DNA of 40,287 bases, from the NCBI GenBank assembly GCA_964623885.1, contig CAZUVM010000048.1, forward strand, positions 1 to 40,287, given 5' to 3'. The position numbers were made by a program, and so were the translations under genes. Positions within the stretch are counted from its first letter, which is position 1. Every line of letters begins with the position of its first letter. Below the pieces are notes generated by a model. That model worked only from the letters and a program-made list of their open reading frames with translations, made no database searches and was not told the origin of the DNA. This document shows positions 33,219 to 40,287 of the stretch, in pieces. This stretch comes from CAZUVM01 sp964623885 (GTDB taxonomy: Bacteria > Verrucomicrobiota > Verrucomicrobiia > Limisphaerales > UBA8199).

Positions 33219-34667
33219 ATGTCGCGGCGCGAGTTTATTGGGCGATCCCTGGCGGTCGGAATTTTCGCCGGCGCGCCGGCGTTTCTGCGGGGACAAAATC
33301 TGAATAACAAGTTGAACATTGCTTTTATCGCCTGTGGTGGCCGCGCGAACGCAAGCCTGGCGGAGCTCACAGTCGTTCCCGGTCGAAACCGAGACGAAGG
33401 CGGCAAGCGGGCGAAGAGCGCCGCCGCAGGGCCGCATCCGGATGAAAACGTCACCGTGATTTGTGATGTGAATGAGGCGGCGTTGGAGTCGGCGTCGCAG
33501 CGCTACCCGCAGGCCAAAAAATTCACCGACCTGCGACGCGTGTTCGATCGGCCGAACGAGTTCGACGCTGTGGTCGTGTCGACGGCGGAACAGACGCACG
33601 CGTTCGCGACCTATTTGGCGCTAACGCACGGCAAGCACGTGTATTGCGAGAAGCCGCTGACCTATAATATTTGGGAAACGCGCCTGATCCGCGAAACGGC
33701 GGCAAGATATCCAAAACTATCCACGCAAATGGGTAACCAGGGGCACGCCTCGCCGGAGCGGCGCAAGATCCGAGAGATTCTCGATACTGGGGTCATCGGC
33801 CCGGTGAGTGAAGTTCACGTTTGGGCGGACCGCGCCTGGGGTTTGCAGGACGCTGCGTCGGCTGAGAAGTTCGACCGGCCGCACGGTTTCTATAACGGCA
33901 TTCAGATCGTGGACCGTTTCAAGGAGGAGATGCCAATACCGTCGAACATGCACTGGGACTTGTGGCTGGGCCCCGCGCCGGAGCGGCCGTATCACGCGAC
34001 CTATTTTCCGGGGCCGCGGTGGTATCGCTGGTGGGATTTCGCCAACGGCACCATGAGCGATCTCGGCAGCCACGACAACGATGTGCCGTACACGGTGCTC
34101 GATTTGTGGCGGCCGGACGGGAAAGGCGGGCGGGTGCTGGCGCCACTGTCGATTGAAGCCATGTCGCCGAATGTCCCGATGTCGCACAAGGAACTGGCGC
34201 CGGCCACGATGATGGCGACGTACCAGTTTGGAGCCGTCGGCGCGCAACCGGCGCTCAAGCTGGTGTGGCATCAGGGCGACAGCAAGCCGCCGGGCTGGGT
34301 GCCCGCGTGGGGCGGGCGTTCGTGCCTGTTCATCGGCGAGAAAGGGATGCTGCTTGGCAACGGCAAGCTGTTGCCCGAGGAAAAGTTCAAGGATTTCAGC
34401 AAACCGCCCGAGAGGCTGCCGCGATCGCCGGGACATTGGGTCGAGTGGGTCAATTACGCCAAGGGGAACGGGCCGGTGCCGGGGTCGAACTTCCAATACT
34501 CAGGTTGGACCACGGAAGCCAATCACCTGGGTAATGTCGCTTACCGCACTGGAAAGAAAATCGAGTGGGATTACCAGCACCTGCGAGCAACCAACGCGCC
34601 AGAGGCGGCGCCGTTCATTAAGCGACCGGTGTATCGCAAGGGTTGGGATGACATCTTGAAGGCGTAG
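33219..34667 (+). CDS. Tat-exported Gfo/Idh/MocA family oxidoreductase
   Basis: This 482-residue protein begins with a twin-arginine signal, MSRREFIGRSLAVGIFAGAPAFLRG, and then a Rossmann fold ('LNIAFIACGGRA'). The 'CEKPLTYN' motif holds the conserved Lys that binds cofactor and substrate. The C-terminal alpha/beta domain includes 'MSDLGSHDND' and 'RWYRWWDF'. These enzymes oxidise or reduce sugars or inositols with NAD(P), often keeping tightly bound cofactor, and Tat export of the folded protein fits. An in-frame ATG at 33138 would add 27 residues ahead of the Tat motif. The ATG at 33219 is preferred because it follows an AGGTGG tract. The neighbour downstream is a sugar isomerase-like protein, also with a Tat signal. 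Confidence 0.9.
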   Translation: MSRREFIGRSLAVGIFAGAPAFLRGQNLNNKLNIAFIACGGRANASLAELTVVPGRNRDEGGKRAKSAAAGPHPDENVTVICDVNEAALESASQRYPQAKKFTDLRRVFDRPNEFDAVVVSTAEQTHAFATYLALTHGKHVYCEKPLTYNIWETRLIRETAARYPKLSTQMGNQGHASPERRKIREILDTGVIGPVSEVHVWADRAWGLQDAASAEKFDRPHGFYNGIQIVDRFKEEMPIPSNMHWDLWLGPAPERPYHATYFPGPRWYRWWDFANGTMSDLGSHDNDVPYTVLDLWRPDGKGGRVLAPLSIEAMSPNVPMSHKELAPATMMATYQFGAVGAQPALKLVWHQGDSKPPGWVPAWGGRSCLFIGEKGMLLGNGKLLPEEKFKDFSKPPERLPRSPGHWVEWVNYAKGNGPVPGSNFQYSGWTTEANHLGNVAYRTGKKIEWDYQHLRATNAPEAAPFIKRPVYRKGWDDILKA

Positions 34668-34725
34668 AGGTGTCAGAGTTTACCGCAGAGATGCAAAGAG
34701 CGCGGAGAAACGCAGAGAAGTCCTT

Positions 34726-34791
34726 AACCGCGAACGGACGCGAATAAACGCGAATTTTTTTATTGGCGTGTATTCGCGTCAATTAGCGGTT
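34726..34791. repeat. Interspersed inverted repeat of the AACCGC...ACGCGAAT type
   Basis: The arms AACCGC (34726-34731) and acgcgaata (34738-34746) pair with tattcgcgt (34771-34779) and GCGGTT (34786-34791). This 'aaccgcgaa..acgcgaata.aacgcgaat' pattern resembles a repeat I know from several bacterial phyla. Just before it, 34683-34718 is a degraded 'accgcagagatgcaaagag' repeat of another common type. Together they fill the gap between the oxidoreductase and isomerase genes. Confidence 0.75.
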
Positions 34792-34819
34792 CATTAGTGA
34801 TTCCACCGGAAATCATGTT

Positions 34820-35704
34820 ATGAATCGACGATCATTCCTGAAAATGACCGTGGCCAGCGCGGCGGCCGTAGTATGCGTTCCCGCCGGATTAGCCGCGTCA
34901 AGACGGAATCTGCGGAAGGCCATCATGTATTCCACGATTGGCGTAAAAGGATCGGTGCTCGAGAAATTCCGAGCGATGAAAGAAGCAGGATTCGAAGGCG
35001 TGGAACCCATGGGCGCCATGAACTGCGATGAGGTGCTCGCTGCCTTCAAGGAAACCGGGCTGCAAGCTGCCAGCGTTTGCGACCACATCCACTGGACGAA
35101 ACCATTGTCTGCTCCGGATGAGGCCACGCGCAAGCTGGGCCTCGACGGGTTGCTGCAGACTTTGCAAGACGCGCGCGCCTACGGGGCGGGTAGCGTGCTG
35201 CTCGTGCCCGGCATCGCCCGCGACGGTGTGAGCTATGAGCAATGTTGGGAGCGCTCGATTGTGGAAATCAAAAAGGCAATTCCGTTGGCAAAAGAGCTGG
35301 GCGTGAAAATCTCGATTGAGAACGTCGGCAACAACTTCATCACCACTCCGGAACAGGCAAGGGATTACCTCGACGCGATCAACAGTGAATCGGTTGGCTG
35401 GCATTTCGACATCGGCAATGTGGGCCGGGCACACGGTCCGGCCGAGCGATGGATTGAGGTGCTCGGCAAACGAATTGTGCGGATCCACGTGAAAGATTTC
35501 AGCTCATCGCCATCGGCCTCGAGTAGCCACGGCGAGCGCCCCAAGTTGATGGATGGCGAAACGAACTGGCCAGCAGTAATGAGCGCGTTGGACCGTGCCG
35601 GCTACCAGGGCTGGGCAATCACCGAACAGCCCGCCAGCCAGGCGGCTGACGTGGAAACGGCGCGCGATATGGTGGAGCGGATGAATAGGATCTTTGGCTC
35701 CTGA
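34820..35704 (+). CDS. Tat-exported sugar phosphate isomerase/epimerase-like TIM-barrel protein
   Basis: This 294-residue protein has a twin-arginine signal, MNRRSFLKMTVASAAAVVCVPAG. The mature part is an AP-endonuclease-2/xylose isomerase-like barrel. 'FEGVEPMG', 'SIENVGNN' (Glu ligand), 'WHFDIGNVGRA' (Asp/His), 'RIHVKDF' and the closing 'AITEQPAS' (Glu ligand) match the metal-binding positions of this superfamily. Such proteins isomerise or epimerise sugars, inosose or hydroxypyruvate. Together with the Gfo/Idh/MocA protein upstream, it probably acts on a sugar or 3-keto sugar outside the cytoplasm. The specific substrate is unknown. Confidence 0.88.
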   Translation: MNRRSFLKMTVASAAAVVCVPAGLAASRRNLRKAIMYSTIGVKGSVLEKFRAMKEAGFEGVEPMGAMNCDEVLAAFKETGLQAASVCDHIHWTKPLSAPDEATRKLGLDGLLQTLQDARAYGAGSVLLVPGIARDGVSYEQCWERSIVEIKKAIPLAKELGVKISIENVGNNFITTPEQARDYLDAINSESVGWHFDIGNVGRAHGPAERWIEVLGKRIVRIHVKDFSSSPSASSSHGERPKLMDGETNWPAVMSALDRAGYQGWAITEQPASQAADVETARDMVERMNRIFGS

Positions 35705-36082
35705 AGTGGCGGGGGCTGCAAAGGCCGAGCGATGCTAAATGGAGCGGGGTCGCTGTCCTTGGCTCAAGAAGGCAGCGACTCTAATCAGGAAATATGCACC
35801 GCAGTTCAATGGATTGCTCTTAGTCTACCACGGGCTGAACAGCTGGTAAAATCAGTCAGGACTTGAATATCCAGCGGTGAGACTGCCGCGGCGTTGGCCG
35901 CCGCTTGTGGGTCTAATTGCCGGGAGGTTGCCGATTGCTTCGAAGGCGCAAAGTCCGCTAAGCCCGCGGAACATTACCAGCCCAGATCAAGCTTACCCGG
36001 AACTGCTCACGCAGTGAGGAGCGCAATCAGAATTCCTGTAACCTTTTATTCCTGCCGCTTAAGTCTCCTACTGAACAATCAA
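35705..36082. other. Intergenic region with a hairpin, upstream of a pseudopilin gene
   Basis: No gene is supported. A stem GTCGCTG-t-CCTT with AAGG-CAGCGAC (35749-35779, one bulge) lies 45 bases beyond the isomerase stop. It may act as a terminator, although no T-run follows. An open frame crosses the rest from 35894 into the pseudopilin gene, but it lacks homology there. No sigma-54 promoter like the one at 3068 is seen. Confidence 0.5.
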
Positions 36083-36850
36083 ATGATCACAAATAATTCA
36101 GCTTTAAACGTGAGAACAATAGAAAGGCACCTTTGTGGAAGATCGAAGCCCACAAGACGTCCGCTTCATTCCTATGGCCCCGCTGCGGAACCGCGGCCAC
36201 TAAATGACCTCCCGACGGCAGGCCATGCGTTCACTTTGGTTGAATTAATTGTTGTCGCGGCAATCATAGCCATTCTGGTGGCGTTGGCCTTTCCAGCGCT
36301 GGCCAAAGCCAGGACCTCGGTGCGCCGCACGCAATGTATAAGCAATCTGCGGCAGGTCGGCCTGGGCCTTTCTCTTTACACAGATGACTTTCACAAATAC
36401 CCGGCATTTGGTTGGCCAGACACTGGGACGGGACCCAGCACAAACGCGCGCCCCACGTATTGGGACGCTGGCGTGTTGGCACATGTCGGCTCCAGCCGGG
36501 ACGTGTTCCGCTGTCCCGGCACATCGGATATCGCCAACAACGTTAATTCCAACTGGTCCTTCGTGGGCATGGGCCGTGTATGGCCCAACCGCAGCTATGG
36601 ATATAACAGCTACGGCGCGCTGTCCGAGTCACACCTCGAGGCCGGCATGGCTACCACCCTGGGACTGAGCGAGTCGATATTCTCGCCTTATGCATTCTCC
36701 CCTTTTGTGCCGGAGTTCGTGTCCGAGGCGAGTGTAGCGCACGAGAAGAGCTGGCAGGGACAGCGGCTGGAGTTCGCAGCCATTTGGGGCAGGTCCCACG
36801 CCCCCAAAAATAAACCTTGGCAGAGCGACAAGCCCCATCGCAAAGTTTAG
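36083..36850 (+). CDS. Pseudopilin with long leader, lacking the H-X9-DG end
   Basis: This 255-residue protein has a prepilin motif (A-FTLVELIVVAAIIAILVALAFPALAKAR) from residue 50, with mature Glu5 present, and Ala at -1 as in the gene at 3179. The leader of 49 residues is unusually long. The globular domain shows 'CISNLRQVGLGLSLYTDDFHKYPAFG' and 'VFRCPGT', conserved in PVC pseudopilins. It then ends in a basic tail with no H-X9-DG motif, about 50-60 residues early, so the gene may be truncated. The ATG at 36083 is chosen over an in-frame start at 35894 because the earlier part shows no homology. It converges on the rhamnosidase gene. Confidence 0.8.
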   Translation: MITNNSALNVRTIERHLCGRSKPTRRPLHSYGPAAEPRPLNDLPTAGHAFTLVELIVVAAIIAILVALAFPALAKARTSVRRTQCISNLRQVGLGLSLYTDDFHKYPAFGWPDTGTGPSTNARPTYWDAGVLAHVGSSRDVFRCPGTSDIANNVNSNWSFVGMGRVWPNRSYGYNSYGALSESHLEAGMATTLGLSESIFSPYAFSPFVPEFVSEASVAHEKSWQGQRLEFAAIWGRSHAPKNKPWQSDKPHRKV

Positions 36851-36922
36851 CAAAATGCGTCAGGTGTGGGGCTATTTCGTGCAGCAGGATGAGTAGTGGC
36901 CACGCAGCCCAGCTTGGCTGTT

Positions 36923-39604
36923 TCATTCCATGAATCGGTACGTCCCCGCCTCAACGAGGCATTTGATCGCTGCGCCCACATCCTCGACGTCTAGCACTCC
37001 GGGGTCATTGAGTTCGGGATTCGCCGGCCACAGGACCTTCCCGGATTCGGTGAGCGAAACACTGCCCGTTGATAGCTTGGGAATGTATATCGCCGCCCGC
37101 GTATTAGGTGGAACAGTGACCGAAATGGAAAAACGGCCGTTGGCGTCTTTTTCCCAACGGGTGATAACGAGGCCTTTCACCGTGGGAACCGCGCCTTCGG
37201 CAAAAGTAAGGCCGTCGGTTTTGGGTCGGACATCGAACGTGGCAAAGCCGCCACTGGTGGGCTGAATTCCCAAAATGTATTTCTGGAAAAGATATCCCGG
37301 ATATGAAGTCCAGGCATGGTTTGCTTGATAGCCTCGGACCAGTTGGAAACCCTCCCAGCAGGCTTTGTTCGCATTCAGCATTGGGCGATAGCGGGCCAAG
37401 TCGCTGACGACAAAAGCCCCCGCGCCCGCGTTCAAGAGCCCGCTGTAGAGCGCGTCGCCACCGTAGCCGCCGATGTCCGGCTTTCCCGACTTCTCAATGG
37501 TAGAAAGAATTTTAGACTTGTCCGGCAGCGGCTCGAGGTCGAAACGCAACGCCCACGCCGAAGCCAGGGCGAACAGCTTATTGGTGTCGGTTCGCGCAAG
37601 ATAGTACTCGCCTTCGGATGAGTTGGTAAGCAGGTTCGCGTTGATGCCGGCTTTCACGTCCTGCGCCTGCTGCAAGCAAGCAAGGCTTTGGTTTGTATCT
37701 CCCAACACGGAGAACACCCGGGAAGCGATGCGCAGATTCTCATAATATTGGCAGGTGGTGGCGCTGTTGTAGCCGCCGCTGGGCATATTGCCGCCGGCAT
37801 ACTCGGAAATCCGCCAACCGGGAGGATTCAGCAGTCTGGTGGCTGCGTCCTGAAAAGGTTTAAGCCATTCGAGAAAACGCGTCAGGCGCGGCTCCATCTC
37901 GCGGAGGAGCTCCTGGTCACCCGAAAACAGATACTGCTGCCAGAGCAACATCGGCCAATACATCGCCCATTCGGGAATCAGGCGGAGCTGCTGCACTGGA
38001 ACTGAGAGTTCCGCACGCCGCTTTCCCGGGCTACAAGCGGAGAAACATCCGTTGGGAAGCTGCTCCGCGGCATAATCCCGCACGGTCTTGTCGATCATCG
38101 TCGTGGCGCGGTGGTTGTAGAGCAGCACGTTGCCAATGTTCCAACTGTCGGCCAGCCACGACGCTTGTTCGCGATTGGCATCGACGCTGATAATGCCGCC
38201 CTGAATGTTCTGCCGGGCGGAACGCTCGCACATCTCGTAAATGTCATTGAGCAAATCGTTGGAACAATGAAAACGCCCCGCGACGTCGGCGTCACAATAG
38301 GCCCATATCCCGCGCACGTCGGCAGCATTCAATTTCCCTGCGTAGCCGGTGATCTGAAGGACCTGGAAGGACGTGTGCCGCGCGAAATTCGCGTTCCAGG
38401 TTTCGGTGCCGCCGTGGCAAATGTATTCGTCCCAGCCGGCGGGGGATCGTCCGCCCGTCAATTGAAAGTATGCGAGCCGAATCTTATCTCCCGATTGATT
38501 CTCGTGGAGGGTGAGTTTGGGCCAGCCATCGATACAGCGGCCGAAATCCACCAGCCAGGCGCCGTTGGTTTGGGTGACACTGACCGGCTCGAGTTCAGCT
38601 TGTTCCCGTTCCGGCGGCGCCATTTGAGCGAATAGATGATAATCAGACCGGTCCACCACTGCGGCGGAAGTCCAACCCGAATCGTCAAATCCGGCGGTAT
38701 GCCAACCCTTGGGTTCCAGACGCGAATCAAACTGAATCTCCCGGTTCCACGGGCTGCGGAAGGAATTTGTTCCAGTGTTTTCGATAAAGGCGGTGTGAGC
38801 CAGAACTTTCCAGGAGTCATCGGTGCGGAGCTTCGAAGACGACCCATCCGGATAGGTCAGTCGCGCTTCCAACAGAAACGCGGGTTGAGCATCAATGCCG
38901 GCATTAAACCAATGGTCCCGCCAGTGTCCCATGGCGGCAAATACGTTGGTGCCAGCAATCAGAAGTTTCGTCACGTCATAAGCATTGTATTGCCCGTAAA
39001 GATAAGGATCCGACCGCGCCGGCCCACGGCCTAGGAGTTGTCCATTGCAATAGAGCAGGTAATCGTTGTGCGCGGTGACAAAGACCTTGGCCAGCGCGGG
39101 CTTGTTCGTCACCACGAAGATTTTTCGGAAATAAGCGAAATTAAACGCGTTGGTGGTCCCATCCCAGATGTACTTTGCCTCCCATTCGTCCTGGTTTAAT
39201 CCAGTGTCAAAATAGTTCGGGGCGCTGTAATCACTTGGGTCGCCGGTTTGATTCCAAGTCCGGACTTTCCACCAAAACCGTGTGGCCGCGGGCAATCGTT
39301 TGCCGCCATATTCCACCGCAGCCGACCGGTCTGAATCCACCTTGCCGCTGTCCCACCAATCGGCTTTGCCGGCGGCCAAGCGCTCGGCGCTGGAGGCCAC
39401 CAGGACCTGATACGCGGTTTGCCTCGCGGCCCGGCCGGTATCCGCAGACCTCCACGTGAACCGCGCGGTGTCCCGCTCAATCGCCAGCGGATTGCTTACG
39501 CCATCGACGAGCAGCTCAATGGGAGCGGTGGACCCAAGGACCTCGAGAGCTATTGAAGCCAGGAGAATCGGGAGCGCAGACCGGATGACGGCAAAATTCT
39601 TCAT
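36923..39604 (-). CDS. Secreted GH78 alpha-L-rhamnosidase-like glycoside hydrolase
   Basis: This 893-residue protein has a signal peptide (about 1-25). An N-terminal Fn3-like domain ('NPLAIERDTARFTWRSADTGRAARQTAYQVLVAS'), beta-sandwich domains and an (alpha/alpha)6 barrel follow. The barrel entry 'SVDANREQASWLADSW' (about 473-486) matches the GH78 DxxxRE...W..D motif with the catalytic acid region. 'ISEYAGGNMPSGGYNSATTCQYYENLRIAS' and 'ANHAWTSYPGYLFQKYILGIQPT' follow, as in GH78, and then a C-terminal beta domain. GH78 enzymes release terminal alpha-L-rhamnose from plant and algal polysaccharides. Inverting action on rhamnose is inferred from the family. A pseudopilin gene lies directly upstream on the same strand. 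Confidence 0.88.
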   Translation of the reverse strand: MKNFAVIRSALPILLASIALEVLGSTAPIELLVDGVSNPLAIERDTARFTWRSADTGRAARQTAYQVLVASSAERLAAGKADWWDSGKVDSDRSAAVEYGGKRLPAATRFWWKVRTWNQTGDPSDYSAPNYFDTGLNQDEWEAKYIWDGTTNAFNFAYFRKIFVVTNKPALAKVFVTAHNDYLLYCNGQLLGRGPARSDPYLYGQYNAYDVTKLLIAGTNVFAAMGHWRDHWFNAGIDAQPAFLLEARLTYPDGSSSKLRTDDSWKVLAHTAFIENTGTNSFRSPWNREIQFDSRLEPKGWHTAGFDDSGWTSAAVVDRSDYHLFAQMAPPEREQAELEPVSVTQTNGAWLVDFGRCIDGWPKLTLHENQSGDKIRLAYFQLTGGRSPAGWDEYICHGGTETWNANFARHTSFQVLQITGYAGKLNAADVRGIWAYCDADVAGRFHCSNDLLNDIYEMCERSARQNIQGGIISVDANREQASWLADSWNIGNVLLYNHRATTMIDKTVRDYAAEQLPNGCFSACSPGKRRAELSVPVQQLRLIPEWAMYWPMLLWQQYLFSGDQELLREMEPRLTRFLEWLKPFQDAATRLLNPPGWRISEYAGGNMPSGGYNSATTCQYYENLRIASRVFSVLGDTNQSLACLQQAQDVKAGINANLLTNSSEGEYYLARTDTNKLFALASAWALRFDLEPLPDKSKILSTIEKSGKPDIGGYGGDALYSGLLNAGAGAFVVSDLARYRPMLNANKACWEGFQLVRGYQANHAWTSYPGYLFQKYILGIQPTSGGFATFDVRPKTDGLTFAEGAVPTVKGLVITRWEKDANGRFSISVTVPPNTRAAIYIPKLSTGSVSLTESGKVLWPANPELNDPGVLDVEDVGAAIKCLVEAGTYRFME

Positions 39605-39773
39605 CGCAGAGAATGATGGTATAAGAATCTTCCTGCCCCCGCTACGCTGTCCTGGATAAAACGGCAGCCGGCGTTACACGAGACGCGCTCGCGTGGCGGC
39701 GGCGATTCGGCCAGCACCTGGGGAGCAATTGAGGCGGTGAGCGAGATGATGATAGGTTTCAAAACCTGCGGCG

Positions 39774-40287
39774 TTACGGCCCCGTGGCGCGCTGGACACG
39801 GGGTAGATCGTCGGACAAATCGCCAGGCTGATCGTAGCTCTGGAATGTGAGCACCGAGCTTCCATGCCATTTCCAGACTTCCGCATGGGCGTCGACGAAG
39901 GAAAAAACGCAGCACGCGTTGTGGCGGCTGCCGGCCAGATTCCACCAGTCGTTGAGGCCGGAGCTGGGCGGATACACAGCAAAGCATCCGTCCTCGATGC
40001 TAAACTCGTTCTCATCGACAAAGGCAATCATTCGAGCTGAGGTGGGATACGGAGGGAGGATTTGAGTGAATTTGGCCAGAGTGGTTACCGTGGCGCCGTT
40101 ACGGGTAAAGGTACCGCCGGGCTCCGTGGAGCTGGAGAAGCCGCCGAGCGCCAGATTGATCGAGCAGGTCCGGGGCATTGGCTCGAGAGTGCCGAGCGGT
40201 GCATGCCAATAGAGCGCGTCGGCGGCAGTGGCAATTGGGAGCCGCCGTTGGTTGGCTGGACAGGCGTAAATCCTGTAGGATTTGTTA
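39774..40287 (-). CDS. Pseudopilin, C-terminal part, continues beyond the window
   Basis: The minus-strand frame is open to the right edge of the window, so the 5' end and prepilin motif are missing. About 170 residues are visible. 'YRIYACPANQ' is the conserved 'xCPA' strand, and 'ALYWHAPLGTLEPMPRTCSINLALGG' and 'ARMIAFVDENEFSIEDG' follow. 'SRHNACCVFSFVDAHAEVWKWHG' is a variant of the C-terminal signature with His, nine residues, Asp, but Ala instead of Gly. An ATG at 40178 would give a shorter frame, but upstream homology shows it is internal. It ends 169 bp before the rhamnosidase-like gene on the same strand. That gap shows no terminator. Confidence 0.8.
   Translation of the reverse strand, partial: NKSYRIYACPANQRRLPIATAADALYWHAPLGTLEPMPRTCSINLALGGFSSSTEPGGTFTRNGATVTTLAKFTQILPPYPTSARMIAFVDENEFSIEDGCFAVYPPSSGLNDWWNLAGSRHNACCVFSFVDAHAEVWKWHGSSVLTFQSYDQPGDLSDDLPRVQRATGP

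Noticed and set aside
40268..40283. Palindrome AAATCCT-GT-AGGATTT at the right edge
   Set aside because: It lies inside the partial pseudopilin coding sequence, and one copy is too little to call an element.
1..40287. CRISPR array or tRNA/rRNA genes
   Set aside because: No regularly spaced short direct repeats with unique spacers, and no cloverleaf or rRNA-like stretch, were recognised by eye. A dedicated scan (for example tRNAscan-SE) was not possible.

Overview
The window looks like chromosomal DNA of a Verrucomicrobiota bacterium, probably from the Pedosphaera/Limisphaera side of the phylum. This is inferred from protein style, not from a marker gene. The clues are H-X9-DG pseudopilins with an Ala-Phe-Thr-Leu-Ile/Val-Glu cleavage site, secreted proteins ending in a 'YxVxxSxxLxxW...RFYRI' module, a 'DADGLPDSWE' stretch, a large RHS protein, Tat-exported sugar oxidoreductase and isomerase proteins, and many short palindromic repeats between genes. 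No rRNA, tRNA, CRISPR array or intact insertion sequence is visible.

Layout. Positions 1-1000 hold a 119-120 bp tandem repeat next to two tandem paralogous small proteins of unknown function on the minus strand. Positions 1140-4070 carry a GT-C type membrane glycosyltransferase and a pseudopilin with a near-consensus sigma-54 promoter, two upstream palindromes and a hairpin after the gene. Positions 4599-6353 carry class II fructose-bisphosphate aldolase, a DUF72 fragment and a nested inverted repeat. Positions 6394-9690 (minus) form a compact three-gene operon that appears to encode the whole UDP-N-acetyl-L-fucosamine pathway (WbjB, WbjC, WbjD). Next come a secreted arylsulfotransferase-like protein, a secreted amidase, a predicted permuted papain-fold hydrolase and a small membrane protein.

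Positions 15311-21825 (minus) are mostly housekeeping: an M19 dipeptidase, a Nudix hydrolase, an FmdB zinc ribbon, a two-gene ABC-2 exporter and PurF. Positions 22172-23384 hold a PadR regulator translationally overlapping an unusual membrane protein that carries Clp N-domain repeats. A sigma-70 promoter containing an inverted repeat lies upstream. An AbrB/PIN toxin-antitoxin pair follows.

Positions 24535-32822 (minus) hold two very large secreted proteins. One is an RHS protein with an N-terminal C39-peptidase-like domain and an Hcp-like C-terminal stub. The other is a repeat-rich Ig/autotransporter-like protein. From 33219 to the end lie sugar-catabolism genes (Tat Gfo/Idh/MocA oxidoreductase, Tat TIM-barrel isomerase, GH78 alpha-L-rhamnosidase-like protein) with two more pseudopilin genes. 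One of these lacks its usual C-terminus and the other runs off the window.

Across all regions, several families of short hairpin-forming repeats sit between genes. One family has also entered two reading frames. A two-hairpin family keeps its exact geometry and shows a compensatory base-pair change.
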